From positions 15,554-79,553 of the forward strand of contig JBFOMG010000044.1 of assembly GCA_040830725.1 (NCBI GenBank): DNA of 64,000 nt, in the 5' to 3' direction. The notes beneath the pieces were generated by a model. That model ran no database searches and had not been told where the DNA came from. It was given only the letters and a program-made list of their open reading frames with translations. The translations under genes and the position numbers were made by a program. Origin of the DNA: JAWKWH01 sp040830725. GTDB taxonomy: Bacteria > Pseudomonadota > Alphaproteobacteria > Rhizobiales > Rhizobiaceae. This document shows positions 1-7,896 of this stretch, piece after piece; within the stretch, counting starts at the first letter, position 1, and every line of letters starts with the position of its first letter.

Positions 1-150
1 GTTGAAAATCTGCTTGGCGAAGAAAAAGCACACCAGGAATGCCACGAAGAAACCGGCGATGGCCCACATCAGGCGGCTGCGCAACTCGATCAAATGTTCG
101 ATCAGGGGCGCGGAGGACTGTTCGATTTCGTCGATTTCTTTTTCGCTCAA
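1..150 (-). CDS. tatC: Sec-independent translocase TatC, N-terminal fragment
   Basis: This is the first 50 codons of the multispanning TatC receptor of the twin-arginine translocase; the rest lies beyond the left edge. It starts at TTG (148-150), which overlaps the tatB TGA in a TTGA arrangement, so the two are translationally coupled. The visible protein has an acidic start, then the conserved TatC opening LIEHLIELRSRL (residues about 18-29) and the first hydrophobic helix. The order tatA-tatB-tatC on one strand is standard. Several predicted Tat clients lie in this window: the proteins at 38229, 53754 and 61241. Confidence 0.9.
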   Translation of the reverse strand, partial: MSEKEIDEIEQSSAPLIEHLIELRSRLMWAIAGFFVAFLVCFFFAKQIFN

Positions 151-734
151 CTTGCCGCCCCCGTCTTCTTGCGTGTGGCGCGCTTGGCAGGCGCCTTGGA
201 GGCAGACTTGGCGGAAGCCGTTTTACCGGCAGCGGTTTTCCTGGCGCCCGGCTTGCTGGTGGCCGTCTTGCTGCGCGAAGTGGATTTTTTTGCACCCGGT
301 TTGGCCGCAGCTGCGGTCTTTTTCGCCGCCGGTTCCAACACCGGTTTTTCGTCAGACAGTTTGACGGGCGGCTCGGGCGCTTTAACGTCGTCAGCCGCCT
401 TGCCAGCCGGAATTCCCGCTTTTGTTCCCGGCTTGATGGCTTCATCCAGACCGGACTTGATCTGTTCTCCCATCTTCTTCACCGGATTGAGTTCCTTGCG
501 GATGTCGGCGGTCGGATCGAGTTTGCGGGCGTCTTCAACGATTGATTTCACATCGTCGAGTTCGGCTTCCTTCAACGCATCATCGAACTGACGGCGAAAA
601 TCACCCGCCATGGCGCGCAGTTTGTTTGTGGTCTTGCCGAAGGTCCGCAACATGCGCGGCAAATCCTTCGGGCCCACCACAACGATGAGCACAATGGCAA
701 CGATGAGAAGCTCGGGCCAGCCGATGTCAAACAT
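147..734 (-). CDS. tatB: Sec-independent protein translocase TatB
   Basis: This 195-residue protein is the TatB partner of TatC in twin-arginine substrate recognition at the inner membrane. The N-terminus MFDIGWPELLIVAIVLIVV is the typical TatB helix with conserved glutamate, followed by the GPKDLPRMLR amphipathic helix. The tail (about residues 110-195) is Ala/Lys/Thr/Pro-rich and basic, a common low-complexity extension in rhizobial TatB. It lies 65 bp downstream of tatA and overlaps tatC by 4 nt. Confidence 0.93.
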   Translation of the reverse strand: MFDIGWPELLIVAIVLIVVVGPKDLPRMLRTFGKTTNKLRAMAGDFRRQFDDALKEAELDDVKSIVEDARKLDPTADIRKELNPVKKMGEQIKSGLDEAIKPGTKAGIPAGKAADDVKAPEPPVKLSDEKPVLEPAAKKTAAAAKPGAKKSTSRSKTATSKPGARKTAAGKTASAKSASKAPAKRATRKKTGAAS

Positions 735-799
735 TATGATACGATCCGCAAAGCGCCTTGGCGCTCAAATCCGACGATCCGCAACGACGATGCGGATGC

Positions 800-1024
800 T
801 CAGGATTTGCTCGCCTTTTCTTCAGCCGCCTTGACCGCTTCATCGGCACGGTGTTCGACGGTCTTGGCATCTTCAGCCGCCGCCTCTTCTTCGCTCATGC
901 CTTTTTTGAAGCTTTTGATGCCTTTTGCGACATCGCCCATCAGCTCGGGAATCTTTCCGCGCCCGAACAACAATAGCACAACCACCAGCACGATGATCCA
1001 GTGCCAAATCGAGAAGGTACCCAT
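800..1024 (-). CDS. tatA: Sec-independent protein translocase TatA
   Basis: This 74-residue TatA forms the Tat pore. It begins MGTFSIWHWIIVLVVVLLLFG, followed by the hinge and amphipathic helix with GKIPELMGDVAKGIKSFKKG, then an acidic tail. An ATG at 1022-1024 preceded by AGAGG defines the start; an in-frame extension upstream to 1090 has no family support. It is the first gene of tatABC and lies 34 bp after the ABC ATPase gene. Confidence 0.94.
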   Translation of the reverse strand: MGTFSIWHWIIVLVVVLLLFGRGKIPELMGDVAKGIKSFKKGMSEEEAAAEDAKTVEHRADEAVKAAEEKASKS

Positions 1025-1058
1025 AACAGCCTCTTTGAAACGTTTCTGTTGGAGTGAT

Positions 1059-2162
1059 CTATGCGCTTTCGCGCTGTGTTTCAAACACAAGTACGTCAGA
1101 TTCGCGAATAATTAGACGAATTTCGCCCGACTCGTCCGGCAGCGACCCACAGCGCAGCCGTGCCCATAGGGGTTGCACGACCCCAGGAACAGCCAGTTCA
1201 ACCATCTCGACGACGCCCAAAAAGCGCTTTGACAGCACCCGCGCCTGAATGCCTGCCCCGTTCGCGTCGCACTCTATGCCGGCAAGGCGAATGGCCACGA
1301 CAGCCGGGGTTCCTTCAGCCAACCCCCCGGCATTGAATACCCCGACAGGGGTTTGGACCGCACCGTCCTTGACGACACCCTCGATGACGTTGAGCTCAGA
1401 GAAAAATCCCGCGACAAACAAATCCTTTGGTTGGTGGTACAATTCAAAACCGGTGCCCACTTGCACCACCTTGCCGCCCCGCAGCAGGGCAATGCGGTCT
1501 CCAAGCCGCATCGCTTCTTCAGCATCGTGGGTGACGATGACGGCGGTTGCGCGGCTTTGACGCAGGATAGACAGCGTCTCGGTCCGCACACGGTCCTTCA
1601 GCCGCGAATCCAGTCCTGAAAAGGGCTCGTCCATCAACAATACCGCCGGTCGCGGCGCCAGCGCCCGGGCAAGCGCCACGCGCTGTTGTTCCCCACCGGA
1701 CAAGACGTGCGGGTAGACGGAGGCATAATCGGTCAACCCCACCCGCGACAGCGCGGTCATTGCCTCGCGCTCGGCTTCCGGCTTTGTCAGCGCCGTCAGG
1801 CCGAAGCAGACGTTTTCCAGGATGGTCAGATGAGGAAACAGCGCAAAGTCCTGGAAAACCAGTCCGATTGAGCGTTGCTCTGGTGGAAGAAATACTGAGG
1901 GGCCAGCGATTTCGCGACCGTTCAGAAGCACCCGTCCGTGTGTCTGCGCCTCTATTCCCGCGGCAATCCTGAGCAAGGTTGTCTTGCCGGATCCCGAGGG
2001 TCCCAACAGGCAGAGCACTTCGCCGGGTGCGACGGCCAGATCGACATCATGGAGCGTTTGCGCTCCGTCGGGATAGTTGTGACGGATTCCCTCAAACGCC
2101 AGCTCTGCCGCGAAGCTGACGCCTGCCGGTATAACAACCGCACTGTCTCCGAAATCTGCCAT
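1059..2162 (-). CDS. ABC transporter ATPase, FbpC/PotA-like
   Basis: This 367-residue importer-type ATPase has Walker A GPSGSGKT (54-61), a Q-loop FQDFALFP, the signature LSGGEQQ (154-160), Walker B LLMDEP (175-180) and a switch His (VTHD). A C-terminal regulatory/TOBE-like domain covers about residues 250-367. The family energises uptake of ferric iron, polyamines or similar solutes. No permease or binding-protein gene is adjacent, so the partner is unknown. The MITE-like element at 2182-2449 occupies its upstream region and may have changed its expression. Confidence 0.85.
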   Translation of the reverse strand: MADFGDSAVVIPAGVSFAAELAFEGIRHNYPDGAQTLHDVDLAVAPGEVLCLLGPSGSGKTTLLRIAAGIEAQTHGRVLLNGREIAGPSVFLPPEQRSIGLVFQDFALFPHLTILENVCFGLTALTKPEAEREAMTALSRVGLTDYASVYPHVLSGGEQQRVALARALAPRPAVLLMDEPFSGLDSRLKDRVRTETLSILRQSRATAVIVTHDAEEAMRLGDRIALLRGGKVVQVGTGFELYHQPKDLFVAGFFSELNVIEGVVKDGAVQTPVGVFNAGGLAEGTPAVVAIRLAGIECDANGAGIQARVLSKRFLGVVEMVELAVPGVVQPLWARLRCGSLPDESGEIRLIIRESDVLVFETQRESA

Positions 2163-2181
2163 CAGATGCCCTTACAGCCCC

Positions 2182-2449
2182 TAGGTCATGAACTCACAAA
2201 CAGGATCAATAATGGTATGAGCAAATTTGGTTGGATCTTAGGAGCGAGCTTGCACGAAACCGTCCGGTTTTCAAAAGCTTGCGACACGATAGCCGAACAA
2301 ATTTGCCATATCCGAAGGACGCTCGTAACCGCTTCCCAAACCGTCGTCAAAGGCCTCAAGAGGGGGATTGGCCCCGCTTATCGGCCTTTTCCCAGGTTTG
2401 CTTTGCGGTTTCGACGCCATTTTGACCCTGTTTGTGAGTTCATGACCTA
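2182..2449 (-). mobile_element. MITE-like element, copy 1 (268 bp, terminal inverted repeats)
   Basis: The ends are inverted repeats of about 23-27 bp, each starting TAGGTCATGAACTCAC, with TA at both outer borders as expected for a Tc1/IS630-type TA target duplication. The element is 268 bp, has no transposase, and sits between scpB and the ABC ATPase gene. It aligns without gaps, in opposite orientation, with the element at 20998-21265; I counted 34 differences in 268 positions. The assignment to an IS630-like transposase is inference from the TA borders. Confidence 0.8.
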
Positions 2450-2465
2450 TCTAGGGCCGCACAGG

Positions 2466-3209
2466 TCAATCATTCGCACCGCCGGGTGTCAACAGGCCCA
2501 ATTCTTCCAGATCGATGTCGGTTAACGCGTCTTCTTCCTCCGTCAGTTCGTCCGGGTCGGCCAAAGGCAAAGGAACGGCAAAGTTCGTCGGCATCCGCGT
2601 TGACAGCAGACCGGCGCCTTTCAATTCGTCAAGACCCGGCAAATCGCGCAGTTCTTCCAGTCCGAAATGATCGAGAAATGCAGCGGTGGTTCCGTAGGTC
2701 ACGGGACGGCCCGGAGTTCTGCGCCGGCCGCGCATGCGTATCCATTCCGTCTCCAAAAGAATGTCGAGCGTACCTTTCGATGTTTCCACACCGCGCACTT
2801 CCTCGATTTCAGCCCGGGTGACCGGCTGGTGGTAGGCAATCGTTGCCAGCACTTCCAAAGCGGCACGTGACAGTTTCTTCTGCACAACCGCATCACGGCT
2901 CATCAGGAACGACAGGTCGCCAGCGGTACGGAAAGCCCAGGCATCGTCAACGCGGACGAGATTGACGCCCCGCTTTTCGTAGATTTGGCGAAGTTCATCG
3001 ATAGCCGCCGGAATATCGGTGTCCTCGGGCAGCCGGCCGGCCAGTGCCTTTTCGGTCACCGGTTCGGCTGAAGCAAAGATAATCGCTTCGACCATCCGTG
3101 CAGCCTCGGCCAATTGCAAACGCCGTGCCGGATTTTCGATTGTCGACTCGTCACCGTCTCCCACTTCGCCATCGAAGGGAACGACAACCGACTGACCGCC
3201 GTCATCCAT
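2466..3209 (-). CDS. scpB: Segregation and condensation protein ScpB
   Basis: This 247-residue winged-helix kleisin partner acts with ScpA and SMC in chromosome condensation. The motifs AARMVEAIIFASAEPVTE, ALEVLATIAYHQPVTRAEI and GRPVTYGTT are characteristic. I place the start at ATG 3207-3209, behind GGGGAG at 7-nt spacing and overlapping the scpA stop by 8 nt; an in-frame ATG at 3230 is less well placed. The C-terminal acidic tail (about 215-247) is variable in the family. Confidence 0.93.
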   Translation of the reverse strand: MDDGGQSVVVPFDGEVGDGDESTIENPARRLQLAEAARMVEAIIFASAEPVTEKALAGRLPEDTDIPAAIDELRQIYEKRGVNLVRVDDAWAFRTAGDLSFLMSRDAVVQKKLSRAALEVLATIAYHQPVTRAEIEEVRGVETSKGTLDILLETEWIRMRGRRRTPGRPVTYGTTAAFLDHFGLEELRDLPGLDELKGAGLLSTRMPTNFAVPLPLADPDELTEEEDALTDIDLEELGLLTPGGAND

Positions 3210-4056
3210 GTGATTTCTCCCCGGATTCATTTTTCGTATGGTGTCCCGCCTGCACCGATCTCAAATAAAGCGTTGAAAATGGTTCGCTTTGTGACAATTC
3301 CACTTCGCCTTCACGAACAAGCTCCAAACTGGCCGCAAAGGAACTCGCCATGACCGTGGCCCGCTCTTCGGGAAGAGCGAGATAATCGACAAGGAACTGG
3401 TCAAGAGCGGTCCACTCTGGCGCACTGCCAATCAGCTCAATCAACCGATCACGGGCATCTTTCAGCGACCAGACGTGGCGCTCTTCAATTTGCACCGAAG
3501 TGATGGTGTTTCGTTGCCGCTGCCCGGCGTAGGCGGTCAGCAAATCATACAATGAGGCTTCGAACTGGCTTCGTTTCTCAACGATGACCGCTTCCGGCAT
3601 GCCGCGCGCAAAAATGTCACGCCCCAGCCTGTTGCGGTTGACCAATCGCGTACCCGCATCCCGCATCGCTTCCAGCCGCTGCAGCCGGAATTGAAGGATA
3701 GCGGCCATTTCCTCCCCGGTCTGGCCGTCTTCGTCCGGTTTTTGAGGTATCAGCAGCTTTGATTTCAGATATGCGAGCCAAGCTGCCATCCCCAGATAGT
3801 CAGCTGCTATTTCGAGCTTCAGTTCGCGAGCCTCGTCGATGAACGACAAATACTGCTCAGTCAGCGCAAGGACCGATATGCGGGCCAAATCAACCTTTTG
3901 ACTGCGGGCAAGATGCAGCAGCAGGTCGAGCGGACCTTCAAAACCGTCGACGTCGACGACCAATGCTTCACCGTCGTGCAAGCGGTCGCCTGCACCTTCG
4001 GTCCATAACGGGTCCATCGGCGAAATCTGGTCACCTGTTTTTGGCTGCGCGCTCAC
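3202..4056 (-). CDS. scpA: Segregation and condensation protein ScpA
   Basis: This is a 284-residue kleisin of the bacterial SMC-ScpAB complex. The conserved N-terminal block DGFEGPLDLLLHLARSQKVD (about 38-57) binds the SMC neck, and the C-terminal winged helix binds the SMC head. It reads from a GTG at 4056; an ATG at 4017 is an alternative start. It is coupled to scpB by an 8-nt overlap and lies 38 bp after nagZ, matching the nagZ-scpA-scpB order common in Hyphomicrobiales. Confidence 0.92.
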   Translation of the reverse strand: MSAQPKTGDQISPMDPLWTEGAGDRLHDGEALVVDVDGFEGPLDLLLHLARSQKVDLARISVLALTEQYLSFIDEARELKLEIAADYLGMAAWLAYLKSKLLIPQKPDEDGQTGEEMAAILQFRLQRLEAMRDAGTRLVNRNRLGRDIFARGMPEAVIVEKRSQFEASLYDLLTAYAGQRQRNTITSVQIEERHVWSLKDARDRLIELIGSAPEWTALDQFLVDYLALPEERATVMASSFAASLELVREGEVELSQSEPFSTLYLRSVQAGHHTKNESGEKSHG

Positions 4057-4094
4057 CTGGATTTGGTTCCCGATCTGCTCAACATTTCCTGTGT

Positions 4095-5114
4095 TCAGGC
4101 GGCCGACGCCACCATTGCCTCAAATTCCGACCGAATGGCCGCCTCTTTGGTTTCGTCCTGCGCGGTGCGGCTGTTCATTGCGCGCTCGGCTCTCTCAGCG
4201 GCCGAACCTTTGAGTGCCGGTGTGGCCGAAGCCACGGCGCGCATTTCTTCCATCACACCATTGCAATGAAGAACCACATCGCATCCCGCCGAAAAAATTG
4301 CATCCGTGCGCGAAGCGAAATCCCCAGAAAGTGCTTTCATTGAGACGTCATCGCTCATCAACAGGCCTTCGAAGCCAATTTCTCCGCGGATGATCTGCGA
4401 AATCAATTTGGCGGAGGTGGTGGCCGGGTTGTCCGGATCAATCGCGCGGTAAACAATGTGCGCTGTCATTGCCATCGGGCAATCATTCATGGCCTTGAAG
4501 GGCAAAAAATCCGATTGTCTCAAATCTTCAAGCGGCGCATCGACCGCAGGCAGTTCAAAGTGGCTGTCTGCGAATGCCCGGCCATGGCCCGGAATATGTT
4601 TCATTACCGGCAAAACTCCGCCGGATGTCAAACCTTCCGCCGCCGCGCGGCCAATTTCCGCGACCATTGACGGATCATCGCCATATGCGCGGTTGCCAAT
4701 GACGTTGCTTGATCCTTCAACCGGAATGTCCAGAACCGGAAGACAGTCGGCTGTAATGCCCAGTTTCAGCAAATCAAACGCGTGCAATCGCGACATTGAC
4801 CAGGCAGCGCGGAGGCCCGCCTCGCGGTCTTTGCGGTATATCGAGCCAATGGTGGCGCCGTCGGGGTAGTTTGAGGCGATCGGCGGCCGAAGACGTTGTA
4901 CGCGCCCGCCCTCCTGGTCGATGAAAACGAGGGCTTCCGGATTGCCGACACAATCTCGCATCTCGGCGCACAAGTCTTCAATCTGGCGCGGTTCTTCAAT
5001 GTTGCGGGCGAACAAGATAAACGCCCATGGACGCTCATTTCTGTAGAAGCTTTTTTCCTCGGGAGTGAGGGTAATCCCGGCTGCTCCGAGAATCATTGCT
5101 TTTGATTCGCTCAT
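4095..5114 (-). CDS. nagZ: Beta-N-acetylhexosaminidase NagZ (GH3)
   Basis: This 339-residue cytoplasmic GH3 glycosidase removes GlcNAc from anhydromuropeptides during peptidoglycan recycling. The signature KHIPGHG is at 172-178 with the following DSH element, and the nucleophile Asp lies in LLMSDDVSMKAL (about 255). The ATG at 5112-5114 gives the normal N-terminus; sequence upstream to 5189 is unsupported. It sits between the SPOR-domain gene and scpA. Confidence 0.92.
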   Translation of the reverse strand: MSESKAMILGAAGITLTPEEKSFYRNERPWAFILFARNIEEPRQIEDLCAEMRDCVGNPEALVFIDQEGGRVQRLRPPIASNYPDGATIGSIYRKDREAGLRAAWSMSRLHAFDLLKLGITADCLPVLDIPVEGSSNVIGNRAYGDDPSMVAEIGRAAAEGLTSGGVLPVMKHIPGHGRAFADSHFELPAVDAPLEDLRQSDFLPFKAMNDCPMAMTAHIVYRAIDPDNPATTSAKLISQIIRGEIGFEGLLMSDDVSMKALSGDFASRTDAIFSAGCDVVLHCNGVMEEMRAVASATPALKGSAAERAERAMNSRTAQDETKEAAIRSEFEAMVASAA

Positions 5115-5199
5115 GCGATGAGCATACCGTTTTCCGGCAAACGACACACCCTGCTGGTGAGGAATCGAAAACGGGCCCTGCGCCCGCAATTCAGCACTG

Positions 5200-7776
5200 T
5201 CAGCGGGCGATGAAGCAGTTTGCTCCGGCGTTTTTCAGACGGTTGCAAAGCTGGGCGGCTTCATTTCGGGATCCACCGGCAATTCTCACCCGGTAATAGG
5301 TGCCCTTGCCCTCAATTTCTGCCCTGACGATGTTGACCCCGCGTCCGCCAATAATGGATCCATAACGACCCGCCATATCGGCATAACTGGCTTGTGCAGA
5401 AGCCCGGCTCGGCTGCGAAGAAATCTGCACCCACCACTCAGTGTTGGCGGCAGGTTGCGGGTTGGCTGCAGCAACCTCGGTTTCAGACGTTTCTGCCTGC
5501 GCACGGGATTCTGCCTCGCGGCGGGCCTCGGCGGCAGCCGCAACTTGCGCTTCATATTCGGCTCGCGGTGCTGGCGTCGGGAAAGGAATACCCTCCACGA
5601 TGACACCTTCATCCGCCACTGCCGTTTCACCATCTGCCGTGCTGGATTCAGTATTTGCGGCAGCGGTCTCTTCGTTTGGCGCAGGTTCACTGATCTGGCG
5701 AACTTCTTCTGCCGGCTTCTTTGGCGGCTCGACGGCAGCTATTTCTGTCGTCTGGCCGTTGCTTGCGGTGTCAGAGGTGGCGCTACCGGTATTGTCAGAT
5801 GCAACTGGCTCCGTCTCCGCCGCTTGAGCAGCATTCGTTTCTTCGTTTGCAGTACCTGCGCGCAGCTCGGTGGCGACATCGCCGATAACTTCTTCCGCTG
5901 CAACTGGTTCCTCACGTGGAACCAGCGTGCCGTCAGGTTTGACGACCAGCGTCTTCACCCGCCTTGGCTTGACCGCGATCAGTTCTTCAGCGGATGTTCC
6001 CGGAGGTGTTTCAGCTTCCGGCAGTATGCGGTCGTCAGCCTTTTCGGTAGGCAGCGGGTTTTCAGCCTCGCCGGCAGCTGCCGCCTCGGGCTCCACCGGG
6101 TCTGCCACCGGATCTGGGAGCACAATGCGCGGAGTGTTTGTTCCCGTAGCCGAAGCGGTGTTTTCGGCGGTGACGTCAATCGGCTCTTCATCCGTTGAAA
6201 TCAACGTTTCCTGCGCAGGCGTTTCATCGGCATTTGTACCCGCCACTTGCTCATAGACCTTGTTGTCTTCGTTCGGCACGGTCTTGCCGCCTGGATCCTT
6301 GGGCTTGACCTTGACGGGTGTATCGTCCGCCTTGACGACCGCGGGCGCTTCTTCGCCACTACCGCCACCAAATGAAATGGCAAATGCGCCGATACCACCT
6401 GCAACGGCAATTGCGGCGACAATCATGGCGATCAATACGCCCCGCCGGGCACCACCGCCCTCTTCATGCCGCGGGATTTCGGACGTACCAAGGCTGGGAA
6501 GCGGCGGAAGTCCGGTGTTTTGCCGGTCGTCGCTGCGATCCAGCTGATCTTCCCAATCGAGATGATCGTTGGTGCCGTCATCAAAGCCGCCAACATCATG
6601 ACCCGCATGACCCGCCGCCGATGCATCAACCGGGGACGCGGCGACATTCCGGTTCATCTCGTTGAAAATGTCATCCAGCTTTTCGCCAAGATGCGGCTGA
6701 GGGCTTTCTATCGCTGATGCAGCAGGCTGATCTTCTACTTTATCAAACTCAGATATCTTGTTGAAAGCTTTTGAAAATTCTTCATCCAAATCTTCGAAGT
6801 GTGGCGGCTCTGGAACATCTGATTCAAATGAGACCTCGGGGATCTCCAAATCGTCTTCTACCGGCACTGCCTCATCGGATATTTCGGCAGTATCAACAAG
6901 CGGAGCCGGTTCGGCCGGTTCATCGTCGCTGATCGAGGTCAATCCGGCGTGCAATGACTTCAGATCAAGCGCCAGTGATGCCACCGGATCTTCTTCCTCA
7001 ATCGGAGCCGCTTCTTCATCAAGCGTTGGAGAAGCGGTCTCCGTGGTGCTTTCGGTGGAACCCGCCGCGTCTGCATCAACGGCTGGTAGGTCGGGCTCAA
7101 CAGGTGTCACCTCGTCCGGTACTTCGCCTGCAAAATCCTGTATTTCGTCCGCAGCAACCGGTACTTCATCCGAACCGTCAACCGGTTCTGCCAGTTCTGC
7201 CGGTTCTGCCGGTTCCGGGATTTCATCGGCGGTTTCCTTGGCGCCCAATCCGGCCAGCAGGCTGTTCAGTTGATTTTCCAGTTCCTCCGGAACGGAGGGC
7301 TGTTCCGGTATTTCGTCGTCAGGATCGTCAAGCGCGTCGCTGAACACATCGTCAAAAGTGCTATCAAGCGGCTCAACAGGCTCAGGCTCAACGGCAGCAA
7401 CCGGCAATTCGGGCTCAACCGCATCGGCGTCGGGCGCCTGCGGCACGTCATCAATTCCCGGTACAGGGACCTTGTGGTTCTCCACCGCAGCGCTCTCGGC
7501 TTCCTGTAGCGTAGCGCCCTCGGCTTCCTGTAGCGTAGCGCCATCGGCTTCCTGCGTCTCTGTACTGCCGGGTTCCTGCACTTGAGGCGTTTCTTCGTCA
7601 ATCAGCGAAAGATCACCCAGCAACTCATTTTCGAGGTCCAACTGCAACTCGGCGTCGGCCTTCTCAATTGCCGCCTCGACAGGATCGAATTTCATGATAT
7701 CAGAGAGTTCAGATATCGGATCACCTTCCGTTTTAGGTGCATCCGAGAGATTTTCGGCGTGGTTGGATTTGGCCAT
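5200..7776 (-). CDS. SPOR-domain membrane protein with long acidic region
   Basis: This is an 858-residue single-pass inner-membrane protein. Residues 1-440 are highly acidic, rich in Pro/Glu/Ala and low in complexity. A hydrophobic helix (RGVLIAMIVAAIAVAGGIGA) lies at about 442-470, followed by a Pro/Ala/Glu-rich periplasmic stalk and a C-terminal SPOR domain (about 784-858, WWVQISSQPSRASAQ to CFIAR). SPOR domains bind denuded septal glycan, so a role at the division site or growth pole is likely. The start is ATG 7774-7776 after GGGGAAAG. SPOR proteins in this nagZ/argS position are typical of Hyphomicrobiales, but the acidic part is unusually long here. Confidence 0.85.
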   Translation of the reverse strand: MAKSNHAENLSDAPKTEGDPISELSDIMKFDPVEAAIEKADAELQLDLENELLGDLSLIDEETPQVQEPGSTETQEADGATLQEAEGATLQEAESAAVENHKVPVPGIDDVPQAPDADAVEPELPVAAVEPEPVEPLDSTFDDVFSDALDDPDDEIPEQPSVPEELENQLNSLLAGLGAKETADEIPEPAEPAELAEPVDGSDEVPVAADEIQDFAGEVPDEVTPVEPDLPAVDADAAGSTESTTETASPTLDEEAAPIEEEDPVASLALDLKSLHAGLTSISDDEPAEPAPLVDTAEISDEAVPVEDDLEIPEVSFESDVPEPPHFEDLDEEFSKAFNKISEFDKVEDQPAASAIESPQPHLGEKLDDIFNEMNRNVAASPVDASAAGHAGHDVGGFDDGTNDHLDWEDQLDRSDDRQNTGLPPLPSLGTSEIPRHEEGGGARRGVLIAMIVAAIAVAGGIGAFAISFGGGSGEEAPAVVKADDTPVKVKPKDPGGKTVPNEDNKVYEQVAGTNADETPAQETLISTDEEPIDVTAENTASATGTNTPRIVLPDPVADPVEPEAAAAGEAENPLPTEKADDRILPEAETPPGTSAEELIAVKPRRVKTLVVKPDGTLVPREEPVAAEEVIGDVATELRAGTANEETNAAQAAETEPVASDNTGSATSDTASNGQTTEIAAVEPPKKPAEEVRQISEPAPNEETAAANTESSTADGETAVADEGVIVEGIPFPTPAPRAEYEAQVAAAAEARREAESRAQAETSETEVAAANPQPAANTEWWVQISSQPSRASAQASYADMAGRYGSIIGGRGVNIVRAEIEGKGTYYRVRIAGGSRNEAAQLCNRLKNAGANCFIAR
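7497..7554 (-). repeat. 24-bp tandem repeat inside the SPOR gene
   Basis: Two almost identical 24-bp units (7497-7520 and 7521-7544) and a partial third encode the tandem peptide EADGATLQ-EAEGATLQ-EAES in the acidic N-terminal region. The units keep the reading frame, so copy number can vary without frameshift. Confidence 0.85.
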
Positions 7777-7896
7777 GCTTTCCCCGTACTCACACTCTCC
7801 GGCGCGCATTCTACGCCAATTTAGTCTGCCGCTACCAGAGCAATGTGGGCAAAAGGTGACGGATTTGGGCCGGATTTCCGCGGTTTGCAGCCATTT

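Noticed and set aside
2161..2465. Possible full insertion sequence at copy 1 of the 268-bp element.
   Set aside because: Only 268 bp lie between the inverted ends and no transposase-like reading frame is present, so it is non-autonomous at most.
5392..6256. Long open frames on the plus strand opposite the SPOR gene.
   Set aside because: They are low-complexity mirror frames of the repetitive GC-rich gene, with no recognisable domain or ribosome site.
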